Positions 40,249-49,228 of a DNA stretch of 64,000 nt are shown here, in pieces (the stretch's first letter is position 1; the number at the start of each line of letters is the position of its first letter). The stretch is from assembly GCA_944388245.1 (NCBI GenBank), contig CALXIA010000003.1, positions 1 to 64,000 of the forward strand. Reading direction: 5' to 3'. The notes under the pieces are model-generated. The model worked only from the letters and a program-made list of their open reading frames with translations. It made no database searches and was not told the DNA's origin. The translations under genes were made by a program, and so were the position numbers. Origin of the DNA: an uncultured Gemmiger sp. Lineage in GTDB: Bacteria > Bacillota > Clostridia > Oscillospirales > Ruminococcaceae.

Positions 40249-41343
40249 TTAGCGGCGGCGCCAGCTGCCGCCCAGGGCGTACCAGCCCAGCCAGTACACC
40301 TTCCAGAACAGCTTCTTGCTCTCGCTCTCATCCGACTGGTACATCGCCCGCACCAGCGGGGTGCATTGCAGCCGCAGCGGCCAGTAATAGCCGCTGTACA
40401 GCTTCTGTTTGCGCATGACGGCCAGCAGTTCCCGGATCTCGGGCCAGCGGTAGAAATCCCGGGGCACCGGCTCGCCCAGCTGGTGGGCGGCCCAGACCCC
40501 GAACGCGAACCGCCGGCAATACTGCACGCACAGGTTCATGGCGTCCTCCGCCGGCACGGCGGCCAGCCCGCCCATGGAATCGCTCATCTGGCGGTATTCC
40601 GCCCGCAGGGTGTGCAGGTAGCCCCGGCTTTCCTCCGGGTCCCACTCGATGGGATGGGCGGCCACCGCCTTTTTGCTGGCCCGGGCGGCCCCGTTGTCGT
40701 TGTGGACGATGTAGAGGGGCAGGTCGTACTGGCGCACGATGGCCTGCGGCCGGGCGGCGAAGAAGGCGTGGAAGTAGGCGATGCAGAACTGCATGTCCTC
40801 CCCCCGGGCCTGGCCCACCGGGTAGCGCACCTCGCCCTGGCGGATGAGGGCCGCGTCAAACAGCTTGTTGGTCACGTTGGCGCTGGGGATGGTGAAGATA
40901 TAGGCCTGCAGCTGGGCTTTTGTGTACCGCTTGCAGGGGGGGTGAACAAGATCCGGGGCGGTGGCGGTCTGGTCGTGCAGCACCCAGCCGATCAGGTCGC
41001 CCGGGTGGCGGGCCTGCCGCTCCAGCGCCCAGGCCGCGGTCTCGGGCAGGATGGTGTCGTCCCCGTCCACGAACAGGAAATAGGGCGCGCGGGCGGCGGC
41101 CATACCAGCGTTGCGGGCGGCGGAGACCCCGCCGTTTTCCTGGTGCAGCACCCGGAACCGGGGGTCCTGTTCGGCCCATTGGCGGCAGACCGCCAGGCTG
41201 CCGTCGGCCGAGCCGTCGTCCACCAGCACGCACTCCCAGTCCGGGGTGGTCTGGGCGGCGATGGAGGCCAGGCACCGGGGCAGCAGCGCTTCCAGGTTGT
41301 ACACCGGCACAATGATGCTGACGGCGGGGGTTTCACGGGACAT
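40249..41343 (-). CDS. Family-2 glycosyltransferase, array member 2
   Basis: This 364-residue paralogue has 'VSIIVPVYNLEALLPRCLAS', 'CVLVDDGSADGS', 'NGGVSAARNAGMAAARA' and the metal motif 'VDGDDTILPET'. The C-terminal domain has 'RRFAFGVWAAHQLGEPVPR' and 'YYWPLRLQCTPLVRAMYQSD'. The start at 41343 was chosen because CTCC on the plus strand gives GGAG eight bases upstream and because the family N-terminus follows directly. The high similarity to member 1 points to a recent duplication. It is separated from its neighbours by 13-14 bp. Confidence 0.92.
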   Translation of the reverse strand: MSRETPAVSIIVPVYNLEALLPRCLASIAAQTTPDWECVLVDDGSADGSLAVCRQWAEQDPRFRVLHQENGGVSAARNAGMAAARAPYFLFVDGDDTILPETAAWALERQARHPGDLIGWVLHDQTATAPDLVHPPCKRYTKAQLQAYIFTIPSANVTNKLFDAALIRQGEVRYPVGQARGEDMQFCIAYFHAFFAARPQAIVRQYDLPLYIVHNDNGAARASKKAVAAHPIEWDPEESRGYLHTLRAEYRQMSDSMGGLAAVPAEDAMNLCVQYCRRFAFGVWAAHQLGEPVPRDFYRWPEIRELLAVMRKQKLYSGYYWPLRLQCTPLVRAMYQSDESESKKLFWKVYWLGWYALGGSWRRR

Positions 41344-41356
41344 CGCAACCTCTCCT

Positions 41357-42487
41357 TTACAGGGTATCGGGGCGCTTCCAGCGGTTCGCCCCCTCGATGT
41401 AGTAGAACAGCCAGTCGAAATGGCCGAAGTTCGGATGCTGCAGCTGGCTCCACACATACATCCGCCGGGCCATCCACCGCCAGCGCAGCCGCAGCGGCAG
41501 GTAGTAGGCCACATGCACCCGGTTGCGCCGGCACCAGGCCAGCAGATTCCGCAGCCGCTCGTCCCGCCAGAAGCCCCGGGGCAGCGGCTCGCCCAGCCGG
41601 GCGGCGCACCACAGCCCGTAGCACACGCCCCGCAGATAGTGGTGCATGAAGGGGAACACCTGTTCCGGCGTCATCTCCCACAGCCCCGGCACCCGGGCGG
41701 CCTTCTCCGCCAGCTCGGCCAGCAGCCCGGCCAGATAGCCCGGCTGCGGCTCATCCAGCTGCGCGCCGTGCGCCGCGTTGCGCTGCACCATGGTGCGGAT
41801 GATGGAATCGGTGGTGTTGAGGGTGTGGCAGTACAGCGGCACCGGCAGGTAGGCGATCAGCGGGTCGGCGGGCAGGCAGGCCATATACCGGCGCACAAAA
41901 TCCACGTCCTCGCCGCCGCTGGTGCGGGCCCAGCCCAGTTCCGGGTCGAACCGCAGGCCGTGGCGGCGGATCCGGTCGGCCTCGAACAGCTTGTTCCAGG
42001 CGTGCACAAACAGCATGCTGATGTTGCCGCTGTAATGGGTGATCTCCATCTGGCTGCGGGGCAGCGCCTGCACCTGGTAATCATCCTGCTGGTGGCGGGC
42101 CCACTCCTCCGGGGAGCGGCTGCTGTTCCAGATCACCAGCGCCGCGGGGTGTTCCCGCTGCGCCCGCAGCGCGTACTCCAGTTCCCGGGGGGCGATCCGG
42201 TCGTCCGCGTCCAGAAAGACGATATACCCTCCGCGGGCCTGGTCCATCCCCGCGTTGCGGGCGCGGGAAAGGCCGCCGTTGGCCTGGTGGATCACCCGGA
42301 ACCGGCCGTCGGCCTGTGCGATCTCGTCGCAGAGCGCGCCGGTGCCGTCGGCAGAGCCGTCGTCCACCAGCACGCACTCCCAGTCCGGGAAGGTCTGGGC
42401 GCGCACACTGTCCGCGCAGTCCCGCAGCCAGCGTTCGGCGTTATAGGCCGGCACGATGACCGTGACGGCGGGGGTCGGCTGGTTCAT
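41357..42487 (-). CDS. Family-2 glycosyltransferase, array member 3
   Basis: This 376-residue paralogue has 'VTVIVPAYNAERWLRDCADS', 'CVLVDDGSADGTG', 'NGGLSRARNAGMDQARGG' and 'LDADDRIAPRELEYAL'. Its middle region carries 'GGEDVDFVRRYMACLPADPL', a conserved block probably involved in acceptor binding. The end differs from the other members ('HFDWLFYYIEGANRWKRP'). The ATG at 42487 follows AAGGAGG by six bases; an ATG seven codons earlier has no ribosome site. Substrate is unknown. Confidence 0.92.
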   Translation of the reverse strand: MNQPTPAVTVIVPAYNAERWLRDCADSVRAQTFPDWECVLVDDGSADGTGALCDEIAQADGRFRVIHQANGGLSRARNAGMDQARGGYIVFLDADDRIAPRELEYALRAQREHPAALVIWNSSRSPEEWARHQQDDYQVQALPRSQMEITHYSGNISMLFVHAWNKLFEADRIRRHGLRFDPELGWARTSGGEDVDFVRRYMACLPADPLIAYLPVPLYCHTLNTTDSIIRTMVQRNAAHGAQLDEPQPGYLAGLLAELAEKAARVPGLWEMTPEQVFPFMHHYLRGVCYGLWCAARLGEPLPRGFWRDERLRNLLAWCRRNRVHVAYYLPLRLRWRWMARRMYVWSQLQHPNFGHFDWLFYYIEGANRWKRPDTL

Positions 42488-42511
42488 GCGGCATCCTCCT
42501 TGCGGCAAGAT

Positions 42512-43618
42512 TCAGGACCACCGGCCGCCGATCAGCAGCTTCTGCAGCAGGGCCAGCCGGTAGTACCAGGCGTTTTGGGCGTTGTCCCAGCCGTACATCG
42601 CGGCCACCAGCGCCGCGCTGCCCAGCCGGAAGGGCAGGTAGTAGGGGGTGTAGCGCCGGCGGGCCAGCAGCCCGTCCAGCAGGGTCCTGACCTCGGGGCC
42701 GCGGATGTAGCCGGCGGGCAGGGTCTCGCCCAGTTCCCGGGCGCACCAGGCCCCGTAGGCCAGGCAGCGCAGGTAATGGCGGATGGTCACATAGCCCATC
42801 TGGGGCTGCGCGAACAGGTCGGCGTACTCCACCAGGTTCTGCCGCAGCTCGGCCAGGATCCGCGCCGCGTAGCCCGGCTCGGGCCGGTCGGCCTCCCGCT
42901 TGAACTGGCCGTAGCGGGCCTCGTAGCGGGTGACCAGCGACTGGGGATTGTCCATCTCGTGGTAGTAGCGGGGCACCGGCAGATAGGTGTAGAGCCGGGG
43001 CTTGTCCGAGAAGAAGTTCTCCTGGTACTGCTGAAAGAACACCTCGTCCTCGCTCAGGTTGTGTTCGTAGCCCAGTTCCTTGTCGAACCGCATCCCGAAC
43101 TTCTTCACGCAGCCGGCCTGGAACAGCTTGTTCCACACCTGCACCCCCTGGCCCTTGGAGGCGAACATCATCTGCACCTCCAGCCCCCGCATGAGGGTCT
43201 CGGCAAAGGGCTCGGCGGCCCGGCGGGCCAGCTCGGCCTGGTCCAGGGTCAGGTCCCACATGACCAGCCGGTCCGGGTGGGCCAGCTGGCTGCGCATGGC
43301 GTACTCGATGAGATGGGCCTCGATGGCGTCGTCCGCGTCCACGAAGAACAGGTACAGCCCCACCGCCGCGTCCAGCCCGGCGTTGCGGGCGGTGGACACC
43401 CCGCCGTTTTCCTTGTGGATCACCCGCACCCGGGGGTCCTTTCCGGCGTAGGAATCGCAGATGGCGCCGCAGCCGTCCGGGCTGCCGTCCTCCACCAAAA
43501 TGAGTTCAAAGTCCGGCCAGGTCTGGGCCAGGATGCTGTCCACGCACCGGGGCAGGAACTTCTCGCAGTTCCACACCGGCACGATCACCGAGACCAGCGG
43601 GGTCTGTTCCGATTGCAT
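42512..43618 (-). CDS. Family-2 glycosyltransferase, array member 4
   Basis: This 368-residue paralogue has 'VSVIVPVWNCEKFLPRCVDS', 'LILVEDGSPDGCG' (Glu in place of the first Asp of the VDDGS motif), 'NGGVSTARNAGLDAAVG' and the metal motif 'VDADDAIEAHLIEYAM'. The C-terminal part has 'RCLAYGAWCARELGETLPAG' and 'YYLPFRLGSAALVAAMYGWD'. It keeps the array spacing (23-24 bp to neighbours) and an RBS-like AGGAGG. Substrate is unknown. Confidence 0.92.
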   Translation of the reverse strand: MQSEQTPLVSVIVPVWNCEKFLPRCVDSILAQTWPDFELILVEDGSPDGCGAICDSYAGKDPRVRVIHKENGGVSTARNAGLDAAVGLYLFFVDADDAIEAHLIEYAMRSQLAHPDRLVMWDLTLDQAELARRAAEPFAETLMRGLEVQMMFASKGQGVQVWNKLFQAGCVKKFGMRFDKELGYEHNLSEDEVFFQQYQENFFSDKPRLYTYLPVPRYYHEMDNPQSLVTRYEARYGQFKREADRPEPGYAARILAELRQNLVEYADLFAQPQMGYVTIRHYLRCLAYGAWCARELGETLPAGYIRGPEVRTLLDGLLARRRYTPYYLPFRLGSAALVAAMYGWDNAQNAWYYRLALLQKLLIGGRWS

Positions 43619-43642
43619 GGGGCTCCCTCCTTGCGGGCAGAA

Positions 43643-44746
43643 TCAGGCCTTCCAGCCGGGGCCGGGCAGCAGACGCAGCGCCGCCTGGACCCGGTAGAAC
43701 CAGGGGCTGCGGGTGCGCTCGGCGTAGAACAGCCGGGCGATCAGGCCGGGCCGTTTCCAGCAAAACGGCCAGTAAAACACGTAGTAGCGATGGGTGGCGG
43801 CGCAGGTCTCCAGGCACCAGCGCACCGCCGGCCAGCAAAAGAAGTCGGCCGGCAGCCGCTCGCCCAATTCCCGGGCGCTCCACACCCCGTAGGCGAAGCA
43901 GTGCAGATAGTGCAGGGCGGTGGGAAACGCCTGTTCGCCGGAAAAAAAGTCCGGAAAGGCGGCCATCCGCCGCTCGAACTCCCGGTTGAGGGTGTGAACG
44001 TAGCCCGCCTCGGGCACCTCGTCCATCTCGGCGCGGGGGGCGGGGGCGGCCTTTTTCAGGTTGGTCATGATGGAGTGGGGATTGTCCCGCCGGTAGAAGT
44101 AGAGGGGCTCGTCCAGGTAGCGGAAACCCTGGTCCGGCCCGGCCAGGAACAGCTGCATATACCGGGTGGAGAAGAGCGCGTCCTCCCCGGGGGCGTTTTT
44201 GCGCCCGTCCGGGTCCACGAAGGAGAAGCCGTGCTCGGTGAGGATGTCCCGGCGGAACAGCTTGGTGTTGACCCCGGTGTGCAGGGCGATCTGCAGAAAG
44301 ATCAGCTGCATCTCGTCCTGGGTGCAGCGCCGGTGGGTCCGGGGCATGCCGGGCAGGGCCTGGAACTCCTGCCAGTCGCTGGTGGAGCGCCAGATGGTCA
44401 GGTCCCGGGGGAACTGTTTCTGGGTGGTGAGGGCGGCTTCCAGCAGGCAGGGGGCCATGGCGTCGTCCGCGTCGAAGAAGTAGACCCACGGGGTATCGGC
44501 GGCGGCCAGGCCGGCGTTGCGGGCGCTGGAGGCCCCGCCGTTTTCCTTGTGGATCACCGAAAAGCGGCTGTCCCGGGCGGCCCACTCGTCGCAGACCGGG
44601 CCGCTGCCGTCGGTGGAGCCGTCGTCCACCAGCACGCACCGCCAGCCCGGGAAGGTCTGGGCTTCGATGGACGCCAGGCAGACCGGCAGAAATTCGCCGG
44701 CGTTCCACACCGGCACCACGATGGTCAGTTCAGGGGCGTTTGGCAT
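43643..44746 (-). CDS. Family-2 glycosyltransferase, array member 5
   Basis: This 367-residue paralogue has 'LTIVVPVWNAGEFLPVCLAS', 'CVLVDDGSTDGSG', 'NGGASSARNAGLAAADT' and 'FDADDAMAPCLLEAAL'. The end is more divergent ('FYWPFCWKRPGLIARLFYAE'). The start at 44746 is preferred because AAGGAGG lies upstream and the conserved N-terminus follows. It continues the same minus-strand transcript. No signal peptide or membrane helix is visible. Confidence 0.92.
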   Translation of the reverse strand: MPNAPELTIVVPVWNAGEFLPVCLASIEAQTFPGWRCVLVDDGSTDGSGPVCDEWAARDSRFSVIHKENGGASSARNAGLAAADTPWVYFFDADDAMAPCLLEAALTTQKQFPRDLTIWRSTSDWQEFQALPGMPRTHRRCTQDEMQLIFLQIALHTGVNTKLFRRDILTEHGFSFVDPDGRKNAPGEDALFSTRYMQLFLAGPDQGFRYLDEPLYFYRRDNPHSIMTNLKKAAPAPRAEMDEVPEAGYVHTLNREFERRMAAFPDFFSGEQAFPTALHYLHCFAYGVWSARELGERLPADFFCWPAVRWCLETCAATHRYYVFYWPFCWKRPGLIARLFYAERTRSPWFYRVQAALRLLPGPGWKA

Positions 44747-44757
44747 GGGTGTCCTCC

Positions 44758-45861
44758 TTATTTCCAGCCGGGCAGGGCCAGATGGGCCAGCCGGTCCAGC
44801 CGGTAATACAGGGCTTTGCGCCAGCTTTTGGCCTCGTAGACCCGGGCCAGCAGGGCGGGCTGGTCCCAGCGAAGCAGCAGCCAGGCGAGGGGCTCGGCCC
44901 GGTACTGCCGGCCCAGCGCCAGCAGACGGGCCACCGCCGGCTCGGCCCGCAGGGGATGGGGCAAAGCCTCGCCCAGCGCCCGGGCGCTGTACACCCCGTA
45001 GGTGACGCCGTTCATATAGTGGCGGATGGTCTCCCGGGCGGCCTGCTCCCCGGCCAGGGGCGCGGGGCGGGCGCAGATCTCCAGGCACTCCCGGCAGATG
45101 CGGGGCCAGTACCCGGGCTGGGGCGCGTCCGGTCCCTCGGCCGGCGCGGCGGCGCGCTGGCGGTTGAAGCGGGCGGCCTGGGAGTTGTCGTTGGCCCGCT
45201 CGTTGTAGTACAGGGCCTGCTCAAAAAAGACGTAGTTCTGCGGCCCGTCGCCAAAAAACGCCCGGTAGTACCGGTCCAGGAAGTCCTTGTCCTCCCCCAT
45301 CTTCTCCACCCGGCCCAGGGCTTCGTCGAACCGCAGCCCGGCCCGGCGCACCACATCCCCGTCGAACAGCTTGTTCCAGGGCTGCATCTCGATGCCCCGG
45401 CTGGTGAAGAGCAGCATCATCTCCACCCCGTCGCACAGGCGGGGCGAGGGCGGCAGGGCGGCGGCCCAGGTGAAGGCGTCCCAGTCGGTGGCGTACTGCC
45501 ACACCGGCACCCGGTCCGGATGCAGCCGGGCCTGTTCCACCGCGTATTCCAGCTCGTGGGGGCCCAGCGCGTCGTCGTTGTCGCAGAAGGCGATGTACCG
45601 GCCCCGGGCCGCGTCCAGGCCGGTGTTGCGGGCCCGGCTGATGCCGCCGTTGGGCTGGTGGATCGCCCGGAACCGGCCGTCCCGGGCGGCCCACTCGTCG
45701 CAGATGGCGCCGCTGTTGTCCGGGCTGCCGTCCTCCACCAGGAGGCACTCCCAGTCGGTCAGGGTCTGGGCGGCGATCGACGCGAGGCACCGGGGCAGCA
45801 GCGCTTGCGCCCCCCAGACCGGGACGATCACGCTGACCAAAGGCGCTTGGGTATTGCTCAC
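44758..45861 (-). CDS. Family-2 glycosyltransferase, array member 6
   Basis: This 367-residue paralogue has 'VSVIVPVWGAQALLPRCLAS', 'CLLVEDGSPDNSG', 'NGGISRARNTGLDAARG' and the metal motif 'CDNDDALGPHELEYAV'. It starts with GTG at 45861, seven bases after GGAAG. A TTG two codons earlier is too close to the ribosome site. The C-terminal 'WLLLRWDQPALLARVYEA' shows the shared domain in a more diverged form. Sugar donor and acceptor are unknown. Confidence 0.9.
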   Translation of the reverse strand: MSNTQAPLVSVIVPVWGAQALLPRCLASIAAQTLTDWECLLVEDGSPDNSGAICDEWAARDGRFRAIHQPNGGISRARNTGLDAARGRYIAFCDNDDALGPHELEYAVEQARLHPDRVPVWQYATDWDAFTWAAALPPSPRLCDGVEMMLLFTSRGIEMQPWNKLFDGDVVRRAGLRFDEALGRVEKMGEDKDFLDRYYRAFFGDGPQNYVFFEQALYYNERANDNSQAARFNRQRAAAPAEGPDAPQPGYWPRICRECLEICARPAPLAGEQAARETIRHYMNGVTYGVYSARALGEALPHPLRAEPAVARLLALGRQYRAEPLAWLLLRWDQPALLARVYEAKSWRKALYYRLDRLAHLALPGWK

Positions 45862-45876
45862 GGCCAACTTCCTTTC

Positions 45877-46986
45877 TTATTCCCCGGCGTTTTTCTTCCA
45901 GCCGGGCAGCAGCAGGCGGAACAGCCGGCAGGCCCAGAAGAAGGGGGCCTGCTTGAGTTCGTCCCACTGGTAGAGCCGGGCCGCGAACCGCCAGGCCCGC
46001 AGCCGGTAGGGCAGGTAGTAGGGGTTGAAGATCCGGTTGTGTTTCCACCAATCCAGCAGTTCGGCCAGTTCGGGGCCGTCGGTCAGCGGCCGGGGCAGCC
46101 CCTCGCCCAGCTGTTCCGCGCACCAGAGCCCGAAGGCGAAGCACCGGGTATAGTGCCGCGCGAAGGCGATGGATTCCAGCGGGGGGATGTCGGTCAGGCG
46201 GGGCGGCATCTCGGTGCGCACCGACCGGTACTCCTTCAGGATGAAGTCCGCGTAGGCGGGCTCCGGGTCGGGCAGGGTCAGTTCCAGGCGCTGGGTGGCG
46301 GTGCGGGTGATGCTGGTGCGGTTGTCCGGATAGTGGAAGTAGCGGGGGGTGGCGGCGTAGACCATGGGGGGCGAACCCTCCGGCCAGCGGGCGGCCAGGT
46401 ACTGTTCCATGAACAGCTTGTCCTCCCCCAGGTTGTCCCGCTTGCCCAATGTCTCGTCAAACCGCAGCCCCGCCGCGCGCACCGCGGCGGTCTGGAACAG
46501 CTTGTTCCAGATGGTCACGAAGATGGACCCGCAGGGATGCCGGCGCAGCATGGAGGCCCCGTCGGTCAGCTCGTACTCCAGCGGCTTTTCGGCCGCGGCG
46601 GCGAAATCGGCCGCGTCCCGGGTGTAGCCCCACATGACCAGCCGGTCGGGATAGGCGGTCTGCATGGCCACGGCGTACTCCAGGCTGTGGGGGTCCATGG
46701 CGTCGTCCTGGTCGCAGAAGGTGAACCACTCGCCCCGCAGCACCGCCAGCGCCGCGTTGCGGGCGCTGGACACCCCGCCGTTCTCCTTGTCCACCAGCCG
46801 GAACCGGGGATCCTGTTCCGCCAGCGCCGCGCAGATCGCCCGGCTGCCGTCGGTGGAGCCGTCGTTGACCATGACGCACTCAAAGTTCGGATAGGTCTGC
46901 GCCCGCAGGCTGCCCAGGCTGCGTTCCAGCCAGGCTTCGCCGTTGTACACCGGCAGGATCACGCTGACCAGCGGCTGCTCGTTCAT
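45877..46986 (-). CDS. Family-2 glycosyltransferase, array member 7
   Basis: This 369-residue paralogue has 'VSVILPVYNGEAWLERSLGS', 'CVMVNDGSTDGSR', 'NGGVSSARNAALAVLRG' and 'CDQDDAMDPHSLEYAV'. The shared block reads 'RCFAFGLWCAEQLGEGLPRP' and the end 'YYLPYRLRAWRFAARLYQWD'. It has the same length and layout as its neighbours and belongs to the same transcript. Substrate is unknown. Confidence 0.92.
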   Translation of the reverse strand: MNEQPLVSVILPVYNGEAWLERSLGSLRAQTYPNFECVMVNDGSTDGSRAICAALAEQDPRFRLVDKENGGVSSARNAALAVLRGEWFTFCDQDDAMDPHSLEYAVAMQTAYPDRLVMWGYTRDAADFAAAAEKPLEYELTDGASMLRRHPCGSIFVTIWNKLFQTAAVRAAGLRFDETLGKRDNLGEDKLFMEQYLAARWPEGSPPMVYAATPRYFHYPDNRTSITRTATQRLELTLPDPEPAYADFILKEYRSVRTEMPPRLTDIPPLESIAFARHYTRCFAFGLWCAEQLGEGLPRPLTDGPELAELLDWWKHNRIFNPYYLPYRLRAWRFAARLYQWDELKQAPFFWACRLFRLLLPGWKKNAGE

Positions 46987-47008
46987 GGGTGTTCACCTCA
47001 TTTTTGGC

Positions 47009-48199
47009 TTATCGTTTCCAGTTTCCGCCCAGCAGGTAGTACAGGCCCCAGTCCCACCGGCCGAAGGCCCGGCTGTGGGTGGCGTCCCGGTAGTAGAGCC
47101 TGGCGGCCAGGGCCGGGCAGTGCCAGCGCAGCGGCAGGTAGTAGGGGGAGTAGCGCCGGCGCTGTTTGCACCAGGCCAGCGCCCCGGCCAGGCCCGGGTG
47201 GGCCCACAGCCCGGCGGGCAGGGCCACGCCGGCGGCGCGGCAGGCCCAGATGCCGTAGGCCAGGCTGCGCAGCACGCTCAGGTGCAGCCCGGCGGTCTTG
47301 TGCTCGTCGCCGCCGTAGATCCAGTCCAGCTTCGCGTCCCGGGCGTAGTCGTCCAGCAAGGTCCGGCAGTAGGCGGCCGGGTCGGGGGGCGGGATCAGCT
47401 GCTCGTTGGCCTCGTCGGCCATGGCGGCGTTCTCCCCGGCCACCCGCACCTCGATGTGCCGGGTGATGGCGTCGGTGTTGGTGCAGTCGTAGTAGTACAG
47501 ATCGTTGCCGGTGTAGGCGATGGCCTGGGCGGGGGAGGGGTCCAGCGCCAGGCGCATGTACCGGTCCACATAGTCCCGGTCCTCCCCGTACCACTGGCCG
47601 TCCGGGTCGATGCGGTACTGGTCCTTGTCGGGGCGGATGGTCTCGTCGAACCACAGATCCCGCTGCGCCAGCAGCCGCCGGTCGAACAGCTTGTTCCAGG
47701 CGGTGAAGTACAGGTTGCGCCGGATCATGAGCCGGTCGATCTGGCCCCGGGGCAGGCAGACCGCCGCCAGCGGCTTGTCGAAGCCCGCCTCAAAGGCGGC
47801 GTGGTCGCCGGTGTACTCCCAGATCACAAAGGCCCCGGGGTACTGGCCGGCCATCTCCAGGCCGTATTCCAGGGTGTGGGGGGCCAATTCGTCGTCGCAG
47901 TCCGGGATGACCACCCAGCGGCCCCGGGCGGCGGCCAGCCCCGCGTTGCGGGCGCTGGAGGCCCCGCCGTTTTTCTTGTGGATGGCCTTGAAGCGGGGGT
48001 CCTTGGCGGCCCATTCGTCGCACACCTTGCCGGAATCGTCCGGGGATTCGTCGTCCACCAGGATGCACTCCCAGTCCGGCATGGTCTGGGCGGCCACCGA
48101 CCGGCACAGGCGGTTCAGCCACTCGCCCTTGTACACCGCCACCACCACGCTCACGGCGGGGGCGTCTTCGGCAAAGGGCTGCCAGCTGCGGTTTGGCAT
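47009..48199 (-). CDS. Family-2 glycosyltransferase, array member 8 (first of the array)
   Basis: At 396 residues this is the longest member. It has an N-terminal extension before 'VSVVVAVYKGEWLNRLCRS', then 'CILVDDESPDDSG', 'NGGASSARNAGLAAARG' and the metal motif 'PDCDDELAPHTLEYGL'. The shared C-terminal block reads 'RSLAYGIWACRAAGVALPAG' and 'YYLPLRWHCPALAARLYYRD'. The ATG at 48199 is eight bases after AAGGAG; the GTG at 48208 is too close. It starts 12 bp after aroF, so the array is joined directly to the shikimate genes. Confidence 0.92.
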   Translation of the reverse strand: MPNRSWQPFAEDAPAVSVVVAVYKGEWLNRLCRSVAAQTMPDWECILVDDESPDDSGKVCDEWAAKDPRFKAIHKKNGGASSARNAGLAAARGRWVVIPDCDDELAPHTLEYGLEMAGQYPGAFVIWEYTGDHAAFEAGFDKPLAAVCLPRGQIDRLMIRRNLYFTAWNKLFDRRLLAQRDLWFDETIRPDKDQYRIDPDGQWYGEDRDYVDRYMRLALDPSPAQAIAYTGNDLYYYDCTNTDAITRHIEVRVAGENAAMADEANEQLIPPPDPAAYCRTLLDDYARDAKLDWIYGGDEHKTAGLHLSVLRSLAYGIWACRAAGVALPAGLWAHPGLAGALAWCKQRRRYSPYYLPLRWHCPALAARLYYRDATHSRAFGRWDWGLYYLLGGNWKR

Positions 48200-48211
48200 G
48201 GTATCCACTCC

Positions 48212-49228
48212 TTACAGGTCCCGGCCCACCACATGGGCGATGGCCCGGCATTTTTCGATCACCTGGCGGAACTTGTCCGGTTTCAGGCTCTGGGCGCCGT
48301 CGCTCCAGGCGTTCTGGGGATCGTTGTGCACCTCGATGATCAGGCCGTCCGCCCCGGCGGCCACCGCCGCCAGGCTCATGGCCTCCACATACCGCCAGTT
48401 GCCGGTGGCGTGGCTGGGGTCGATGATGATGGGCAGATGGGTCTTTTCCTTGATGATGGGGATGACCGACAGATCCAGGGTGTTGCGGGTGTAGGGTTCG
48501 AAGGTGCGGATGCCCCGCTCGCAGAAGATCACGTTCTCGTTGCCGCCGGCCATGATGTACTCGGCGCTCATGATCCACTCCTCGATGGTGTTGGCCAGGC
48601 CCCGCTTGAGCAGCACCGGCTTGTGCATTTTGCCCACCGCCTTGAGCAGCGGGAAGTTCTGCATGTTGCGCGCGCCGATCTGCACCAGGTCCACGTACTG
48701 CTCAAACTCCTCGATCCTGTCCTCGCTCATCAGCTCGCTGACGATGGGCAGGCCGGTGATCTCCCGGGCCTTGACCAGATCCAGGATGCCCTCGGTCCCC
48801 AGGCCCTGGAAGGCGTAGGGGGAGGTGCGGGGCTTGTAGGCGCCGCCCCGCAGCATGGCGCCGCCGGCGGCCTTGACGGCCTGGGCGATCTCCACCACCT
48901 GGCTCTCGCACTCCACGCTGCAGGGGCCGCCGATGACGCAGATCTTCTCCTGGCCGCCGATCTTGACCCCGTTCACGTCCACGATGGTGTCGGCCTCGTG
49001 GAACAGCCGGTTGGCCTTTTTGTAGGGGGCGGAAACGCGGGTGACGCTCTCCACCCAGGGGTTGGCGGCCACCTGTTTCTCGTTGACCTTGGTGGTGTCG
49101 CCCACGATGCCGAAGACGTTGTAGTCGGTGCCGCGGATGAGGGTGACCGACAGGCCCTGGGCCTCAAACCCGGCGATAATCTTCTGAATTTCCGATTGGG
49201 GGGTGCCCCGTTTGGTTGAAATGATCAT
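48212..49228 (-). CDS. aroF: 3-deoxy-7-phosphoheptulonate synthase (DAHP synthase, type I-beta)
   Basis: This enzyme makes the first committed intermediate of the shikimate pathway from phosphoenolpyruvate and erythrose 4-phosphate. The 338-residue protein has an N-terminal ferredoxin-like regulatory domain of about 70 residues and a TIM barrel with 'VIGGPCSVECESQ', 'RGGAYKPRTSPYAFQGLG', 'LQIGARNMQNF'-type and 'IIDPSHATGNWRYV' motifs. The start codon overlaps the aroQ stop by four bases. The N-terminal domain suggests feedback control by tyrosine or phenylalanine. Confidence 0.96.
   Translation of the reverse strand: MIISTKRGTPQSEIQKIIAGFEAQGLSVTLIRGTDYNVFGIVGDTTKVNEKQVAANPWVESVTRVSAPYKKANRLFHEADTIVDVNGVKIGGQEKICVIGGPCSVECESQVVEIAQAVKAAGGAMLRGGAYKPRTSPYAFQGLGTEGILDLVKAREITGLPIVSELMSEDRIEEFEQYVDLVQIGARNMQNFPLLKAVGKMHKPVLLKRGLANTIEEWIMSAEYIMAGGNENVIFCERGIRTFEPYTRNTLDLSVIPIIKEKTHLPIIIDPSHATGNWRYVEAMSLAAVAAGADGLIIEVHNDPQNAWSDGAQSLKPDKFRQVIEKCRAIAHVVGRDL

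Noticed and set aside
41111..44806. A plus-strand open frame of 1231 codons across the glycosyltransferase array
   Set aside because: It is the reverse complement of real minus-strand glycosyltransferase genes. Its product is a His/Gly/Pro/Ala-rich shadow with no domain, an effect of high GC codon bias.
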